Shown here one piece after another: positions 1-8,772 of a stretch of DNA of 64,000 bases; the stretch's first letter is position 1; every line of letters starts with the position of its first letter. A program made the translations under genes and the position numbers. Origin of the DNA: Virgibacillus phasianinus (GTDB lineage: Bacteria > Bacillota > Bacilli > Bacillales > Amphibacillaceae); NCBI RefSeq assembly GCF_002216775.1, contig NZ_CP022315.1, positions 1,488,001-1,552,000 of the forward strand, read 5' to 3'. The notes under the pieces are model-generated. The model did no database searches. It saw only the letters and a program-made list of their open reading frames with translations, and was not told the DNA's origin.

Positions 1-2
1 GG

Positions 3-1490
3 AATGCACTATTAAGGAAACAGGCAAAAGACTACAGTGAAAAGGCTGTACGGTTAGAAGGAGTATTAATTAAAGTAGGGCAGTTCTTGGGTACGAGAGC
101 AGATTTTATGCCGGATGCTTTTATACAAGAATTAAGGGGACTTGTAGACCGGGTTTCTCCATCCTCTTTTTCCTATGCTAAGTCAGCAATGGAAAAAGCA
201 TGGGGGGAAGATGTCGATAAGCATTTAACTGAATTACAGGACAAGCCAATCGCAGCTGCTTCAATTGGTCAAGTGTATAGAGCAAAGTTAAAAGATGGTA
301 CTACTGTCGCAATTAAAGTGCAGCGTTACCGTGTTCGGGAAATTTTTCATATGGATTTTAAGGCGATGAAGCTTGTCTTCTGGATGATTAAAGTGTTTAC
401 TAACTTTGGAAAAAAGGCTGATCTAAATGCGTTATATCGTGAATTAATTTATGTGATGGATCGCGAACTAGATTTTGGGCAGGAACTAGCATTCGGTAAA
501 TACTTTAAAAACCGGTATAAACACAATACATCGGTTTACATACCAGGGTATTTTGAACAGCTATGCACGGAAGAGGTACTTGTAATGGAGTGGGTAGACG
601 GGGCGAAAATCACCAATCTTTCCTATATGCATAAGCACCGGATTAATGTCATGCAAACAGCAAAAACACTGTTTGAATTTTATTTAGACCAGTTTTTACA
701 TCCTGGTAATTTTCATGCTGACCCTCACGCTGGAAATGTTCTAATTCAACAGGATGGCACGATCGTAATTATCGACTTTGGCATGATTGGTGAAATTCAC
801 AAACAGGATATCCATTATTTTAAACAACTTATTCAAGGGTTAATTATCGATGACTATGATCAGGTGGTCGAAACGTTGGATGATATGAATTTTGTTTTAC
901 CAAATGCCAATCGTGGAAAACTGAAGAAAATGATTAAGGAAACAATTGAGATGTACCGAAATGGATCATTTAGCCATCTGGATACACATACAATGGATAC
1001 GATAAAAGATGACATTCGAATATTCATCAACGATCAGCCAATCCAAATTTCAGCGGATTATGCTTATCTTGGAAGGGCGGTATCGATTGTTTTTGGGTTA
1101 TTAATCAGTTTATATCCAGATGTAGACATCGAAAAATGGGCACGACCAATTATCAAGGAATGGCTTGGCGGGAAGGGCTTCACTGACTCTATTTACAAGC
1201 AGATTGCAAAGGATGCCGCGAAACCAATTTTATCTTTTCCAAAAGCCATGTTAAACTGGCTGGAAAATGGGGAAAAGAATAGACAATGGGAAAAAGAGAA
1301 ACAATATGCCCAGCTTTTGCATCACTTTTATATCTTAGTAGAGGTTATTAACTTTATACTGATACTTGGTTCCGTTTTCGCAGGTTTTTACCTGTATGGC
1401 GTTACTGGTTATATAATGACTGGTGTTTTTACAATCACATTGGTTATTACGTTGATGAAACATTATCAAATGATATGTTCAAGAAAATAG
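3..1490 (+). CDS. AarF/UbiB family atypical kinase (ABC1), 5' end outside window
   Basis: The reading frame is open to the left edge of the window, so the N-terminus is missing. Codons before the TTG at 87 already encode the conserved segment ending LIKVGQFLGTRAD. Visible family marks are the Ala-rich loop (PIAAASIGQVYRAKL), the VAIKVQ lysine and the kinase-like core FHADPHAGN followed by IDFGMIGEI. Two hydrophobic segments close the C-terminus, suggesting a membrane anchor. Family members support isoprenoid quinone/lipid metabolism in other organisms; the substrate here is unknown. A phasin-like gene follows after 12 bp with a good ribosome site, so the two are probably co-transcribed. The family call is firm; the physiological role is not. 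Confidence 0.9.
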   Translation, partial: NALLRKQAKDYSEKAVRLEGVLIKVGQFLGTRADFMPDAFIQELRGLVDRVSPSSFSYAKSAMEKAWGEDVDKHLTELQDKPIAAASIGQVYRAKLKDGTTVAIKVQRYRVREIFHMDFKAMKLVFWMIKVFTNFGKKADLNALYRELIYVMDRELDFGQELAFGKYFKNRYKHNTSVYIPGYFEQLCTEEVLVMEWVDGAKITNLSYMHKHRINVMQTAKTLFEFYLDQFLHPGNFHADPHAGNVLIQQDGTIVIIDFGMIGEIHKQDIHYFKQLIQGLIIDDYDQVVETLDDMNFVLPNANRGKLKKMIKETIEMYRNGSFSHLDTHTMDTIKDDIRIFINDQPIQISADYAYLGRAVSIVFGLLISLYPDVDIEKWARPIIKEWLGGKGFTDSIYKQIAKDAAKPILSFPKAMLNWLENGEKNRQWEKEKQYAQLLHHFYILVEVINFILILGSVFAGFYLYGVTGYIMTGVFTITLVITLMKHYQMICSRK

Positions 1491-1502
1491 GAGGTAAGAA
1501 TC

Positions 1503-1802
1503 ATGAGTGACTTTTTGAAAAAAGGATTTTTATTGGGCTTAGGCGCAGCAGTCAGCAGTAAGGAAAAATTGGACAATAAGCTGAAAGAATTAGTGGAGAG
1601 AAATGAATTATCGCGTGAGCAAGCAAGAACCGTAATGCAGAACTTCCTTGATAAGGGTGAAACCACGAAAGATGAGTGGAGTGCTAAGCAATACGAGCAA
1701 ACGAAAAACATGGCTGAGGATTTGGGATTAGCAACGAAGGAAGACATCAATGAACTTCGGGCAAGAATCACGGAGCTTGAAACAAAGTTAGAGAATGAAT
1801 AA
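1503..1802 (+). CDS. Phasin-like / AarF-associated small helical protein
   Basis: A 99-aa protein starting at ATG 1503 behind GGAGGTAAG. It opens with a short glycine-rich hydrophobic patch (residues 6-18). The rest is charged, predicted helical, and ends in a heptad-like coiled coil (about residues 75-99). Small proteins of this shape next to AarF genes in Bacillaceae are usually annotated as phasin-family (granule or membrane-surface) proteins. The gene forms a probable two-gene operon with the upstream kinase, closed by the hairpin at 1815. No catalytic motif is visible, and the function is inferred only from resemblance and context. Confidence 0.7.
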   Translation: MSDFLKKGFLLGLGAAVSSKEKLDNKLKELVERNELSREQARTVMQNFLDKGETTKDEWSAKQYEQTKNMAEDLGLATKEDINELRARITELETKLENE

Positions 1803-1814
1803 GGAAGAAGTAAT

Positions 1815-1858
1815 AAGCTGCCATAAAGGGGAATAACCCTTTGGGTGGCTTCTTTTTT
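1815..1858 (+). terminator. Intrinsic terminator after phasin-like gene
   Basis: The imperfect stem AAGCTGCCATAAAGGG / CCCTTTGGGTGGCTT is followed by a T-rich run. It ends the aarF-phasin transcript. Confidence 0.75.
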
Positions 1859-2082
1859 GCACGTAAAGAAAGATAAAAGTTCGGCTCTTTTTGCATGGGT
1901 TGTTACAGAATACCTACATAACAGCAACGTGATTTCTGCTGTCGGCAGTCGCTTTCCGCCAGTGGTGGGTCTCCTCAGGCATACGCTGGTTTGCCAGGAC
2001 TTTCTAAAACACAATGTTTAGAAAAGGTTCTGAAAGGTTATTGAAATATTGTCACTATTAAACGAAAAGGCTGTTGGTTGCC
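1859..2082. repeat. Gap before ctaC with a 41-bp dispersed repeat (family E)
   Basis: Positions 1919-1959 match, in inverted orientation, 60758-60798 with about two differences by eye. Another fragment starting AACAGCAACGTGATT lies at about 49157. The rest of the gap resembles decayed copies of the GC-rich intergenic repeats found elsewhere in the window. I could not identify a convincing ctaC promoter. Confidence 0.6.
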
Positions 2083-2769
2083 ATGAAAAAGCTATTAACA
2101 ATTCCAATACTTTTACTTTTAGCTGGTTGCGACATAAACGTCCTGGATGCAAAAAGTGAAACCGGGCAGGACCAAGCATTTTTAATCTGGTTCAGTTTTG
2201 GCCTGATGATGATTGTATTAGTGGTCGTATTTGTTTTGTTTGCAAGATTTGTGTGGAAGTACAGAGAGACGGATCAAAATAAACATACACTTCCAAAAGA
2301 TGTCAAAGGAAATAAGAAACTTGAAATAACGTGGACGACATTAGCGATTTTGTTGCTTGTCGTTCTTGCAGTTCCAACGGTAGCGATTACATATGACCAG
2401 TCACCGGTGCTGTCGTCTAGTGAAGAGGCAGAACAGGCAGTACATGTGAATGTGACTGGACAACAGTTCTTTTGGACATTTGAGTACGAAAATGGCAAGG
2501 AAACGACAAATAAATTAGTCATACCTGCCAACAAAACAATCGTATTCCACTTAATCTCCAAGGATGTCATCCATTCATTTTGGATTCCGCAACTGGGCGG
2601 GAAAACAGATGTATTACCAGGTAAGGAGTTATTGTACAAATTAAAAAACCCCAAAGAGGGCACATATGAGGGGAAGTGTGCGGAGTTCTGCGGCGTCCAG
2701 CATACCAAAATGCAATTTACAACAAGGGTCGTATCAAATGAAGAATATGAAAATTGGTTGAAAGAGTAA
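2083..2769 (+). CDS. ctaC: Heme-copper oxidase subunit II with CuA site, lipoprotein
   Basis: Subunit II of an aa3-type terminal oxidase. The ATG at 2083 gives MKKLLTIPILLLLAGC, a lipoprotein signal with the lipobox cysteine at residue 16. A TTG at 2074 is an alternative closer to the AAAAGG. Two transmembrane helices follow (about 35-57 and 82-102), then the extracellular cupredoxin domain. All CuA ligands are visible: the histidine in VIHSFW, and C-x-E-x-C-x3-H-x2-M in CAEFCGVQHTKM. Electrons are therefore expected from a cytochrome c rather than quinol. The chain ends about 15 residues after the CuA motif, so the C-terminal cytochrome c domain of Bacillus CtaC is absent. It is followed by subunits I and III. 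Confidence 0.88.
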   Translation: MKKLLTIPILLLLAGCDINVLDAKSETGQDQAFLIWFSFGLMMIVLVVVFVLFARFVWKYRETDQNKHTLPKDVKGNKKLEITWTTLAILLLVVLAVPTVAITYDQSPVLSSSEEAEQAVHVNVTGQQFFWTFEYENGKETTNKLVIPANKTIVFHLISKDVIHSFWIPQLGGKTDVLPGKELLYKLKNPKEGTYEGKCAEFCGVQHTKMQFTTRVVSNEEYENWLKE

Positions 2770-2823
2770 CCACATACATTCAAACACGTAATGTCCTAAT
2801 CTTAAAAGCAGAGGGTGTAAGCA

Positions 2824-4743
2824 ATGACAATACCGTTTTTTAAAGATACCATGTTTGTTCCTTCAGATGTAGTAGCGGCATGGGTTTTAACAATTATATT
2901 AGGTATCTTTATGGCGATTTATGTCTGGAGGAAACAAAAAATTCCATTACTATGGAGTTATTTGCGTACAACCAATCACCGGAAAATAGGAACGATGTAT
3001 GTGCTATTTGGTGTCTTATTCTTTCTGCGTGCGGGAATAGATGCCTTATTAATTCGTTTGCAGCTTGCCAGTCCGCATGCTGAATTTTGGGTGTTTCAAC
3101 AGGATAAGTACAATGAACTATTTACTACCCACGGGACTATGATGATTTTCTTTGTGGCTATGCCCTTATTAATTGGTCTAATGAATATCGCTGTCCCACT
3201 GCAAATCGGTGCACGGGACTTGGCTTTTCCATTTTTGAATGCAGTGAGCTTTTGGCTATTTCTTGCGGGAGCTATTTTATTTAACATGTCATTTTTCTTG
3301 AATAGTGCACCAAATGCGGGGTGGACCGGTTATGCGCCATTGTCAACCGACACATTCACCCCTAGTGTAGGAAATGATTACTATGTTTTTAGTTTACAAG
3401 TTTCCGGGCTTGGAACTATTTTTACGGCAATTAACATGATAGTAACGATTATCCGGCATCGTGCTCCAGGTATGAAACTGACAAGAATGCCACTGTTTCC
3501 ATGGTCAGCATTAATTACCTCCTTCTTAATCTTAATTGCATTTCCTGTTTTATCGATGGGACTCTACTTACTTATGTTTGATCGGCTGTTTGGGACTGGC
3601 TTCTTTTCCGGAGAAGTTGGCAGTCCGGTATTTTGGCAGCATCTGTTTTGGATCTTCGGGCATCCGGAGGTTTATATCCTAGCATTGCCAGCGTTTGGTA
3701 TATTTTCGGATATTATTTCTGCCTTTTCCAAAAAACGAATATTTGGTTATCCGGCAATGGTTCTTTCCCTGGCCCTGATTGGCTTTCTCGGATTTATGGT
3801 TTGGGCACACCATATGTTTACAGTGGGACTGGGACCAATGGCGAACACTTTCTTTGCGATTACTACTATGCTGATAGCCGTTCCAACAGGTATTAAAATA
3901 TTTAACTGGCTGTTTACCATGCGCGGCGGAGTTATTCGCATTACAACGCCAATGTTATTCTCCCTTGGATTTATACCTACTTTTGTAATGGGTGGTGTAA
4001 CGGGGGTGATGCTCTCCGTTGCAGCTGCCGACTTTCAGTATCATGATACCCATTTTGTAGTAGCGCATTTTCATTACACCATTATTGGATCCACCATTTT
4101 AGGGATATTTGCCGGACTGTATTACTGGTACCCTAAAATAACCGGGAAAGTATTGGATGAAACACTTGGGAAATGGCACTTCTGGTTATTTCTCATTGGA
4201 TTTCATATGACCTTTCTGCCCATGCATATTACAGGCCTTCAAGGCATGCCGCGTCGAGTCTACACATATGGGTATGGTGATTCGTTATTTGCCTTGAATT
4301 TAACGAGCACAATAGGTGCCTTCATCATGGGAAGCAGCATGCTAATTGTCGGCTGGAACGTCTACAAAACACATAAATATGGTGAAAAGGTGGGTAACGA
4401 CCCATGGGATGGGCGCACACTCGAGTGGACCGTAAAGTCGCCATCCGAAGAGCATACCTTCGAACCGATGCCAGTTGTAAAAGAGATGGACCCATTTTGG
4501 TATGCAAAAGTTGAAGGCCGGAAGCTGGAAACAACTACAGATGTGCGACCGGGACCTATACCCGTGGAGTCAATTAAGCCAATATTAATTGCCGTCTCCA
4601 TGTCGTTAATGAGTATTGGCATGATTTATAGCTGGTACTGGCTTGCAATTCTCGGTGGCCTAGGAACACTTGGGTTATTCGTTATTCGATCTGTAACAGA
4701 TGAACGAAAAAAGGATTATGCAGAGGGGGGTGGAGTCCAGTGA
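2824..4743 (+). CDS. ctaD: Heme-copper oxidase subunit I
   Basis: A 639-aa integral membrane catalytic subunit that reduces O2 to water and pumps protons. The motifs are complete: the low-spin heme histidine in FTTHGTMM (residue 103), the CuB/tyrosine/glutamate motif WIFGHPEVYI, the two CuB histidines in WAHHMFTVG, and HDTHFVVAHFHY with the heme a3 and heme a ligands. An extra N-terminal helix precedes RTTNHRKIG, as in QoxB-like and long CtaD proteins. A hydrophilic stretch (about 520-580) separates the last helices. GAGGGTGTAAG precedes the ATG. Its stop overlaps the start of ctaE by 4 bp (translational coupling). The CuA in the partner subunit argues for a cytochrome c oxidase. Confidence 0.93.
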   Translation: MTIPFFKDTMFVPSDVVAAWVLTIILGIFMAIYVWRKQKIPLLWSYLRTTNHRKIGTMYVLFGVLFFLRAGIDALLIRLQLASPHAEFWVFQQDKYNELFTTHGTMMIFFVAMPLLIGLMNIAVPLQIGARDLAFPFLNAVSFWLFLAGAILFNMSFFLNSAPNAGWTGYAPLSTDTFTPSVGNDYYVFSLQVSGLGTIFTAINMIVTIIRHRAPGMKLTRMPLFPWSALITSFLILIAFPVLSMGLYLLMFDRLFGTGFFSGEVGSPVFWQHLFWIFGHPEVYILALPAFGIFSDIISAFSKKRIFGYPAMVLSLALIGFLGFMVWAHHMFTVGLGPMANTFFAITTMLIAVPTGIKIFNWLFTMRGGVIRITTPMLFSLGFIPTFVMGGVTGVMLSVAAADFQYHDTHFVVAHFHYTIIGSTILGIFAGLYYWYPKITGKVLDETLGKWHFWLFLIGFHMTFLPMHITGLQGMPRRVYTYGYGDSLFALNLTSTIGAFIMGSSMLIVGWNVYKTHKYGEKVGNDPWDGRTLEWTVKSPSEEHTFEPMPVVKEMDPFWYAKVEGRKLETTTDVRPGPIPVESIKPILIAVSMSLMSIGMIYSWYWLAILGGLGTLGLFVIRSVTDERKKDYAEGGGVQ

Positions 4744-5315
4744 ATAACTATCAGGAGGCATTATTCAGAGATAAGCGCCTTGGATTCTTCATTTATTTGT
4801 TTGTGGAGAGTGTCATGTTTGGTACTCTTTTTGCTACCTATTTGATTTTCACCCCGCCTCCGACCTATCCGAAGCCGCATGAATTGTTTGAAGTGAAAAG
4901 TCTAGTCCTGTCATCTGTCTTTTTATTATCAAGCAGTGGAACATTAATGATTGCCGAAAAGGGGCTGGACAAACGGCAAGGGACTAAAATTGTTATTGGA
5001 CTCGTAATTACATTGCTGTTCGGTTTAACATTTTTAGGTCTGGAACTCCATGAATTTTATAAATATGTAATGGAGGACAACGGTTTAACGGCGAATGTTT
5101 TTATGTCTTCCTTCTATGTCCTGGTTGGACTTCACGCATCCCATGTTACGTTCGGGGCTTGTTGGATGATTCTGCTTCTAATACAATATAAGAGAATGAA
5201 TATGCCATATGGCCTATATATCGAAAAGCAACGGATCTTTCAGTATTATTGGCATTTTGTCGATGTTATATGGGTATTTATTATAATCATCGTCTATTTG
5301 CCATATCTATTATAA
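4740..5315 (+). CDS. ctaE: Heme-copper oxidase subunit III
   Basis: A 191-aa protein with five hydrophobic helices. The subunit III signature is seen in RLGFFIYLFVESVMFGTLFATY, in the LELHEFY helix and in the C-terminal YWHFVDVIWVFIII. The GTG at 4740 overlaps the ctaD stop (GTGA) and has AGAGGGGGGTGGAG just upstream. No subunit IV gene follows; the next gene is a glutamate-synthase-like protein 24 bp downstream, an unusual end for a cta/qox operon. Confidence 0.9.
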   Translation: MNNYQEALFRDKRLGFFIYLFVESVMFGTLFATYLIFTPPPTYPKPHELFEVKSLVLSSVFLLSSSGTLMIAEKGLDKRQGTKIVIGLVITLLFGLTFLGLELHEFYKYVMEDNGLTANVFMSSFYVLVGLHASHVTFGACWMILLLIQYKRMNMPYGLYIEKQRIFQYYWHFVDVIWVFIIIIVYLPYLL

Positions 5316-5339
5316 AAAGGTAAAGAAGGGGAGAGTAAC

Positions 5340-6914
5340 ATGACAACTGGTTTATTGATCACATTAATCGTAATTATCGCATTGATTGTTCTAGTACCAT
5401 TGTTTATTTTTATGCGTGTGTATACGCATGACTCAAAGCAAAAGGAACATTCTATTTTAAGGAACTATCCAGTGCTCGGAAAGGTCCGTTATATTACGGA
5501 AAAGATTGGACCGGAACTGCGTCAGTATCTTTTTAATAATGATAATGAGGGGAAGCCGTTTAATCGCAGAGAATTCGAGTTTGTGTACAAATCAGCCAAA
5601 TATAATAATAGAATGATAGGCTATGGTTCGGAACGGGATTTTAATGAAGAGGGATTTTATATTGTAAACAACATGTTTCCAAGTCAGCACGAGGAAATGA
5701 AAATAGATCAGGAACCTAAGATCAGAACCCGCCTTTATCAAATTGATAATGAAAAACTGTTTAGCCGGAAAGAGCACCATGCGGAAGATGAATTAAGACC
5801 ATTCTATCTGACGGACGATGATGCGATTGTTCTGGGCAAAGATACAGTTCGCAAGCCATTTAAAGTGAAAGGATTTATCGGACAGTCTGCAATGAGCTTT
5901 GGTTCATTGGGAGATCATGCAATCACCGCATTATCAAAAGGCCTTGGCATGGCTGGCGGCACCTGGATGAACACTGGGGAAGGAAGTATTTCGCCATACC
6001 ACCAAAAGGGTGACGTTGATATCATTATGCAAATCAGTTCAGGCTTATTTGGTGTACGAACAACAGATGGGGAAATGTCCTGGGAATTATTTAAAAAGAA
6101 AAGTGAAATCGATCAGGTGAAGGCATTTGAGCTTAAGATTGCTCAAGGCGCTAAGCAGCGCGGTGGTCACGTTGACGGCAGTAAGGTAACAGAAGAAATT
6201 GCAGATATTCGTAATGTGGAACCATGGAAGACGATTAACAGTCCGAACCGGTTTCATGAATTCAATGATACAAAAGGACTCCTGGAATTTGTCGATAAGA
6301 TGCGTGATATTGGCGGAAAACCTGTAGGAACGAAAATAGTAGTCGGTGATGAAATACAGGTGGAAAACTATGTGAAAGCCATGAAAGAATTAGATATAGT
6401 TCCCGATTTCATCACGGTCGATGGTGGTAACGGCGGTTCAGGTGCGACCTATTATGAACTGGCAGAATCAGTGGGTCTGCCTACATATGCCGCATTGCCT
6501 CTACTTGACGATTTACTAAAAAAATATGGACTGCGGGAGCGGACAAAAATTATTGCATCAGGTCAATTGGTAACACCTGATAAAATTGCGATGGCTCTTT
6601 CGTTAGGTGCCGATATGATCAATATCGCTAGAGGCTTCATGCTGTCAGTTGGATGTATCATGGCAGAAGTTTGTCATACAAATAATTGCCCAGTAGGTGT
6701 TGCTACGACAAATCCTGACCTTCAGAAAGCGCTGAGCATTGAGGAGAAAAAGTATCGGGTGTGTAACTATTTGATAACACTGCGTGAAGGAGTATTTGAA
6801 ATGGCTGCCGTTGCAGGCATAAATAGCCCGACTAAATTTTCGCGTGAGCATATTGCATACAAGGATCGGCTCAATAAAGCCTATAAGGTGATGAATTATT
6901 CACATACTAGCTAG
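5340..6914 (+). CDS. Membrane-anchored FMN-binding glutamate-synthase-domain protein (YerD type), copy 1
   Basis: 524 aa. One N-terminal transmembrane helix (about 3-25) is followed by the FMN/TIM-barrel synthase domain of glutamate synthase. Visible motifs are GQSAMSFGSLGDHAITALSKG, WMNTGEGS, ITVDGGNGGSGATY, and the [3Fe-4S] cysteines in GCIMAEVCHTNNCPVGVATTNP. There is no amidotransferase domain and no GltD-type NADPH subunit nearby, so it is not a complete glutamate synthase. B. subtilis YerD has this architecture; its reaction is not established. A paralogue of nearly the same length lies at 50633-52204. Here it follows the oxidase genes by 24 bp and is probably in their operon, suggesting a membrane redox role (inference). 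Confidence 0.88.
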   Translation: MTTGLLITLIVIIALIVLVPLFIFMRVYTHDSKQKEHSILRNYPVLGKVRYITEKIGPELRQYLFNNDNEGKPFNRREFEFVYKSAKYNNRMIGYGSERDFNEEGFYIVNNMFPSQHEEMKIDQEPKIRTRLYQIDNEKLFSRKEHHAEDELRPFYLTDDDAIVLGKDTVRKPFKVKGFIGQSAMSFGSLGDHAITALSKGLGMAGGTWMNTGEGSISPYHQKGDVDIIMQISSGLFGVRTTDGEMSWELFKKKSEIDQVKAFELKIAQGAKQRGGHVDGSKVTEEIADIRNVEPWKTINSPNRFHEFNDTKGLLEFVDKMRDIGGKPVGTKIVVGDEIQVENYVKAMKELDIVPDFITVDGGNGGSGATYYELAESVGLPTYAALPLLDDLLKKYGLRERTKIIASGQLVTPDKIAMALSLGADMINIARGFMLSVGCIMAEVCHTNNCPVGVATTNPDLQKALSIEEKKYRVCNYLITLREGVFEMAAVAGINSPTKFSREHIAYKDRLNKAYKVMNYSHTS

Positions 6915-7046
6915 GAAATTTTGTCGGTTTATACCATTTTCTGTATATTTGGTAAATTATTAATCTTTATATTGATTCCATACCAGTTTCGGTGTACAAT
7001 AGCAGTAGATTTTTATTGCGTTTATCATAGTAGGGGGAAGGTTAGC

Positions 7047-7190
7047 GTGATAGGAAGCTTTTTTAATGTATTAGAGGATACGAAGGAGAAGCTTGGACGT
7101 CCGTTGCAGAAAAACGAAATTGATTTTTTAAGATGGGTGTATGAGCGCTATCTGGAGGAACAAAAGAACCGTATAAATAAAATCGGGTAA
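7047..7190 (+). CDS. Small conserved-looking hypothetical protein (47 aa)
   Basis: The GTG at 7047 is preceded by AGGGGGAAGG at good spacing. A longer upstream extension of the frame has no ribosome site and poor composition, so I reject it. The 47 residues (MIGSFFNVLEDTKEKLG... ending KNRINKIG) are charged and predicted to form two helices, with no cysteine motif or signal. A strong terminator follows directly, which supports a real small gene at the end of the oxidase transcript. I do not recognise the family. Confidence 0.6.
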   Translation: MIGSFFNVLEDTKEKLGRPLQKNEIDFLRWVYERYLEEQKNRINKIG

Positions 7191-7198
7191 TTGGCAAG

Positions 7199-7229
7199 GC
7201 CTTGGAATTTATATCCAAGGCTTTTCATT
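7199..7229 (+). terminator. Intrinsic terminator
   Basis: GCCTTGGA, a 7-nt loop, TCCAAGGC, then TTTTCATTT. It closes the cta/yerD/small-protein transcript. Confidence 0.85.
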
Positions 7230-7258
7230 TATAAGTCAGTAAATTATAAAGGGAAGTC

Positions 7259-7380
7259 TGTCTAGCTCCTGCGCCCAGAAGCTGCCGTCATAAGCAATGG
7301 ACACTACGAACGCTAAACCCACGCGTTCTACGGTCCCTTGCTTATGCGTCCGCTTCTAAACGGGGCGCATGCGCTTTTCA
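7259..7380. repeat. Dispersed repeat family A, copy 1 (inverted arms)
   Basis: A roughly 120-bp sequence with inverted arms (GCGCCCAGAAGCTGCCGTCA... paired with the distal ...CGTCCGCTTCTAAACGGGGCGC, and CATAAGCAA with TTGCTTATG). It matches 9771-9899 and 40370-40500, which lie in the opposite orientation. It is non-coding. Similar sequences are familiar between genes in other Bacillaceae, but that is recollection. Confidence 0.75.
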
Positions 7381-7450
7381 TTTTTCTATTAAATAATGCA
7401 GGAACCTCATGTTATACTGGAAATGGTAAAGAAAGTAAGGAGTGGTGTAA

Positions 7451-7747
7451 ATGGCGATTCCAAATGAAACCATTTTAAAGAAAATGATGGAGGAGTTAAA
7501 GCAGGCAAAGTCACAACAAGCCGACCAGCGTAAAATGGTGAAACATATAGAACATGTTCGTCTATTATGTGATTTAATCATCGATGTGGAGCAGGCTGAA
7601 CCAGACAAGGGGCCTGCAAATATAAGTGATATTTCAACGGATGAGATGAAGGCAATGCTTGGCAGCAGTTCCAAGCCAATAAATGAAAAACGTGCGTCAG
7701 ATGAAGATCACGAGGATGCAAACGGAAAATCTATTTTCGATTTCTAA
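7451..7747 (+). CDS. ywdI: YwdI family protein
   Basis: A 98-aa soluble, acidic protein with an N-terminal helical region (1-55) and a low-complexity C-terminus ending in KSIFDF. Length, sequence style and position before a DUF423 gene match B. subtilis ywdI-ywdK. AAGGAGTGGTGTAA precedes the ATG, and an extended -10-like TGTTATACT lies at about 7410. The function of the family is unknown. Confidence 0.72.
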   Translation: MAIPNETILKKMMEELKQAKSQQADQRKMVKHIEHVRLLCDLIIDVEQAEPDKGPANISDISTDEMKAMLGSSSKPINEKRASDEDHEDANGKSIFDF

Positions 7748-7772
7748 CTATGTATAAATACGAGGTGTTATG

Positions 7773-8141
7773 ATGAAATTATTTCTTATTCTTGGTGCAA
7801 TAAACGGATTTCTTGCAGTAGCTTTAGGAGCATTCGGTGCGCATGGACTTGAAGACAAGCTTTCAGAGAAGGCGCTAGGAACGTGGGACAAAGCCGTCAC
7901 CTACCAAATGTTCCATACAATGGCCCTGCTTGTTACTGGATTACTCCTAGCAAAATTTCAAAGTGGCGGAATGATTTGGGCAGGATGGTTGTTTTTTGCC
8001 GGAATCGTACTATTTTCAGGAAGCCTGTACACATACTCCACAACCGGAATAAAAGTATTTGCCCTGATTACCCCGCTAGGTGGAGTAGCCTTCCTTGCCG
8101 GCTGGATTCTGCTCGGTTATTCCGTATCAAAGTACTTATAA
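7773..8141 (+). CDS. ywdK: DUF423 membrane protein YwdK
   Basis: About 122 aa with four hydrophobic helices and the DUF423 start signature GAINGFLAVALGAFGAHGLE. The second ATG of an ATGATG pair is preferred because CGAGGTG lies only 2 bp from the first. It is co-oriented with ywdI, 25 bp downstream. Its last codons overlap tail-to-tail with the convergent gene at 8136. The family is widespread and functionally uncharacterised. Confidence 0.85.
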   Translation: MKLFLILGAINGFLAVALGAFGAHGLEDKLSEKALGTWDKAVTYQMFHTMALLVTGLLLAKFQSGGMIWAGWLFFAGIVLFSGSLYTYSTTGIKVFALITPLGGVAFLAGWILLGYSVSKYL

Positions 8142-8387
8142 GTGGAATACAATGTAGGTCGTAAATACAAAAAGTAATATCACTTGGATAAAATGTTTAA
8201 ATGCCTTGTTTCTATTGTGTGTATGAAGCTCGATCATGGCTTCACAGCATAGTGCACATGCAATTAAGTAGATTAACACGATGGCTAAGAAAATGAATCC
8301 TTTAATTAACACAACAATTCCGGCAATCACAGCTAAAATAAGGGTGAGCAGCTCTAAACGAATAAACTTTTCATATGGATGTCTCAT
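8136..8387 (-). CDS. Small membrane protein, unknown
   Basis: An 83-aa protein starting at ATG 8387 (complement) behind TAGGGGGATCACG. The N-terminus MRHPYEKFIRLELLTLILAV leads into two adjacent helices (about 12-50). A charged loop (HTHNRNKAFKH) and a third hydrophobic segment at the C-terminus follow. An upstream extension without a ribosome site is rejected. It converges on ywdK with a 6-bp overlap of the 3' ends. I do not recognise the family. Confidence 0.65.
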   Translation of the reverse strand: MRHPYEKFIRLELLTLILAVIAGIVVLIKGFIFLAIVLIYLIACALCCEAMIELHTHNRNKAFKHFIQVILLFVFTTYIVFHL

Positions 8388-8518
8388 CGTGATCCCCCTA
8401 TAGAAGAAATAACAGAAGGATGACTTATACGTGAAAGATCCCAACTATACAAGGTGTGATTGAAATCCGTACAGGTCATCCTTTTTCAGTGTTAGAAATT
8501 GTGTAATCGAGACTTTTT

Positions 8519-8738
8519 GAGATCACTGAAAAAGTAGTGGATATTAACAATTAGCTTTTCACCTTTACCTAGCATCTTGAATATGCCGAGACTCCTGCGG
8601 GAAGTGAGAGATCGACGAGACCCCGGAGGACGGCAGTCCGAGGAGGCTCGTCACTCGCCCGCGGAAAGCGAGGTATATTCAAGATGCGATAATAGATCCA
8701 CATGTCTGTGTACTAACTATACCTTTTTCAGTGGCCTC
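8519..8738. mobile_element. 220-bp MITE-like element (copy 1)
   Basis: The ends are GAGATCACTGAAAAAG and the complement of GAGGCCACTGAAAAAG. The interior is near-palindromic, with GCATCTTGAATAT at 8572-8584 and ATATTCAAGATGC near 8672-8684, and a GC-rich core. It is flanked by GACTTTTT (8511-8518) and TACTTTTT (8739-8746), a probable 8-bp target duplication with one change. No coding potential. The length equals that of the copies at 17342 and 27339. A lone CTTTTTCAGTG at about 8480 may be a remnant of another end. Confidence 0.85.
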
Positions 8739-8772
8739 TACTTTTTATGTGACTGGGCCACGCCTTTGCTAG

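Noticed and set aside
1466-2014. Minus-strand frame of 182 codons
   Set aside because: It overlaps the phasin-like gene and its terminator antisense, with poor composition and no family.
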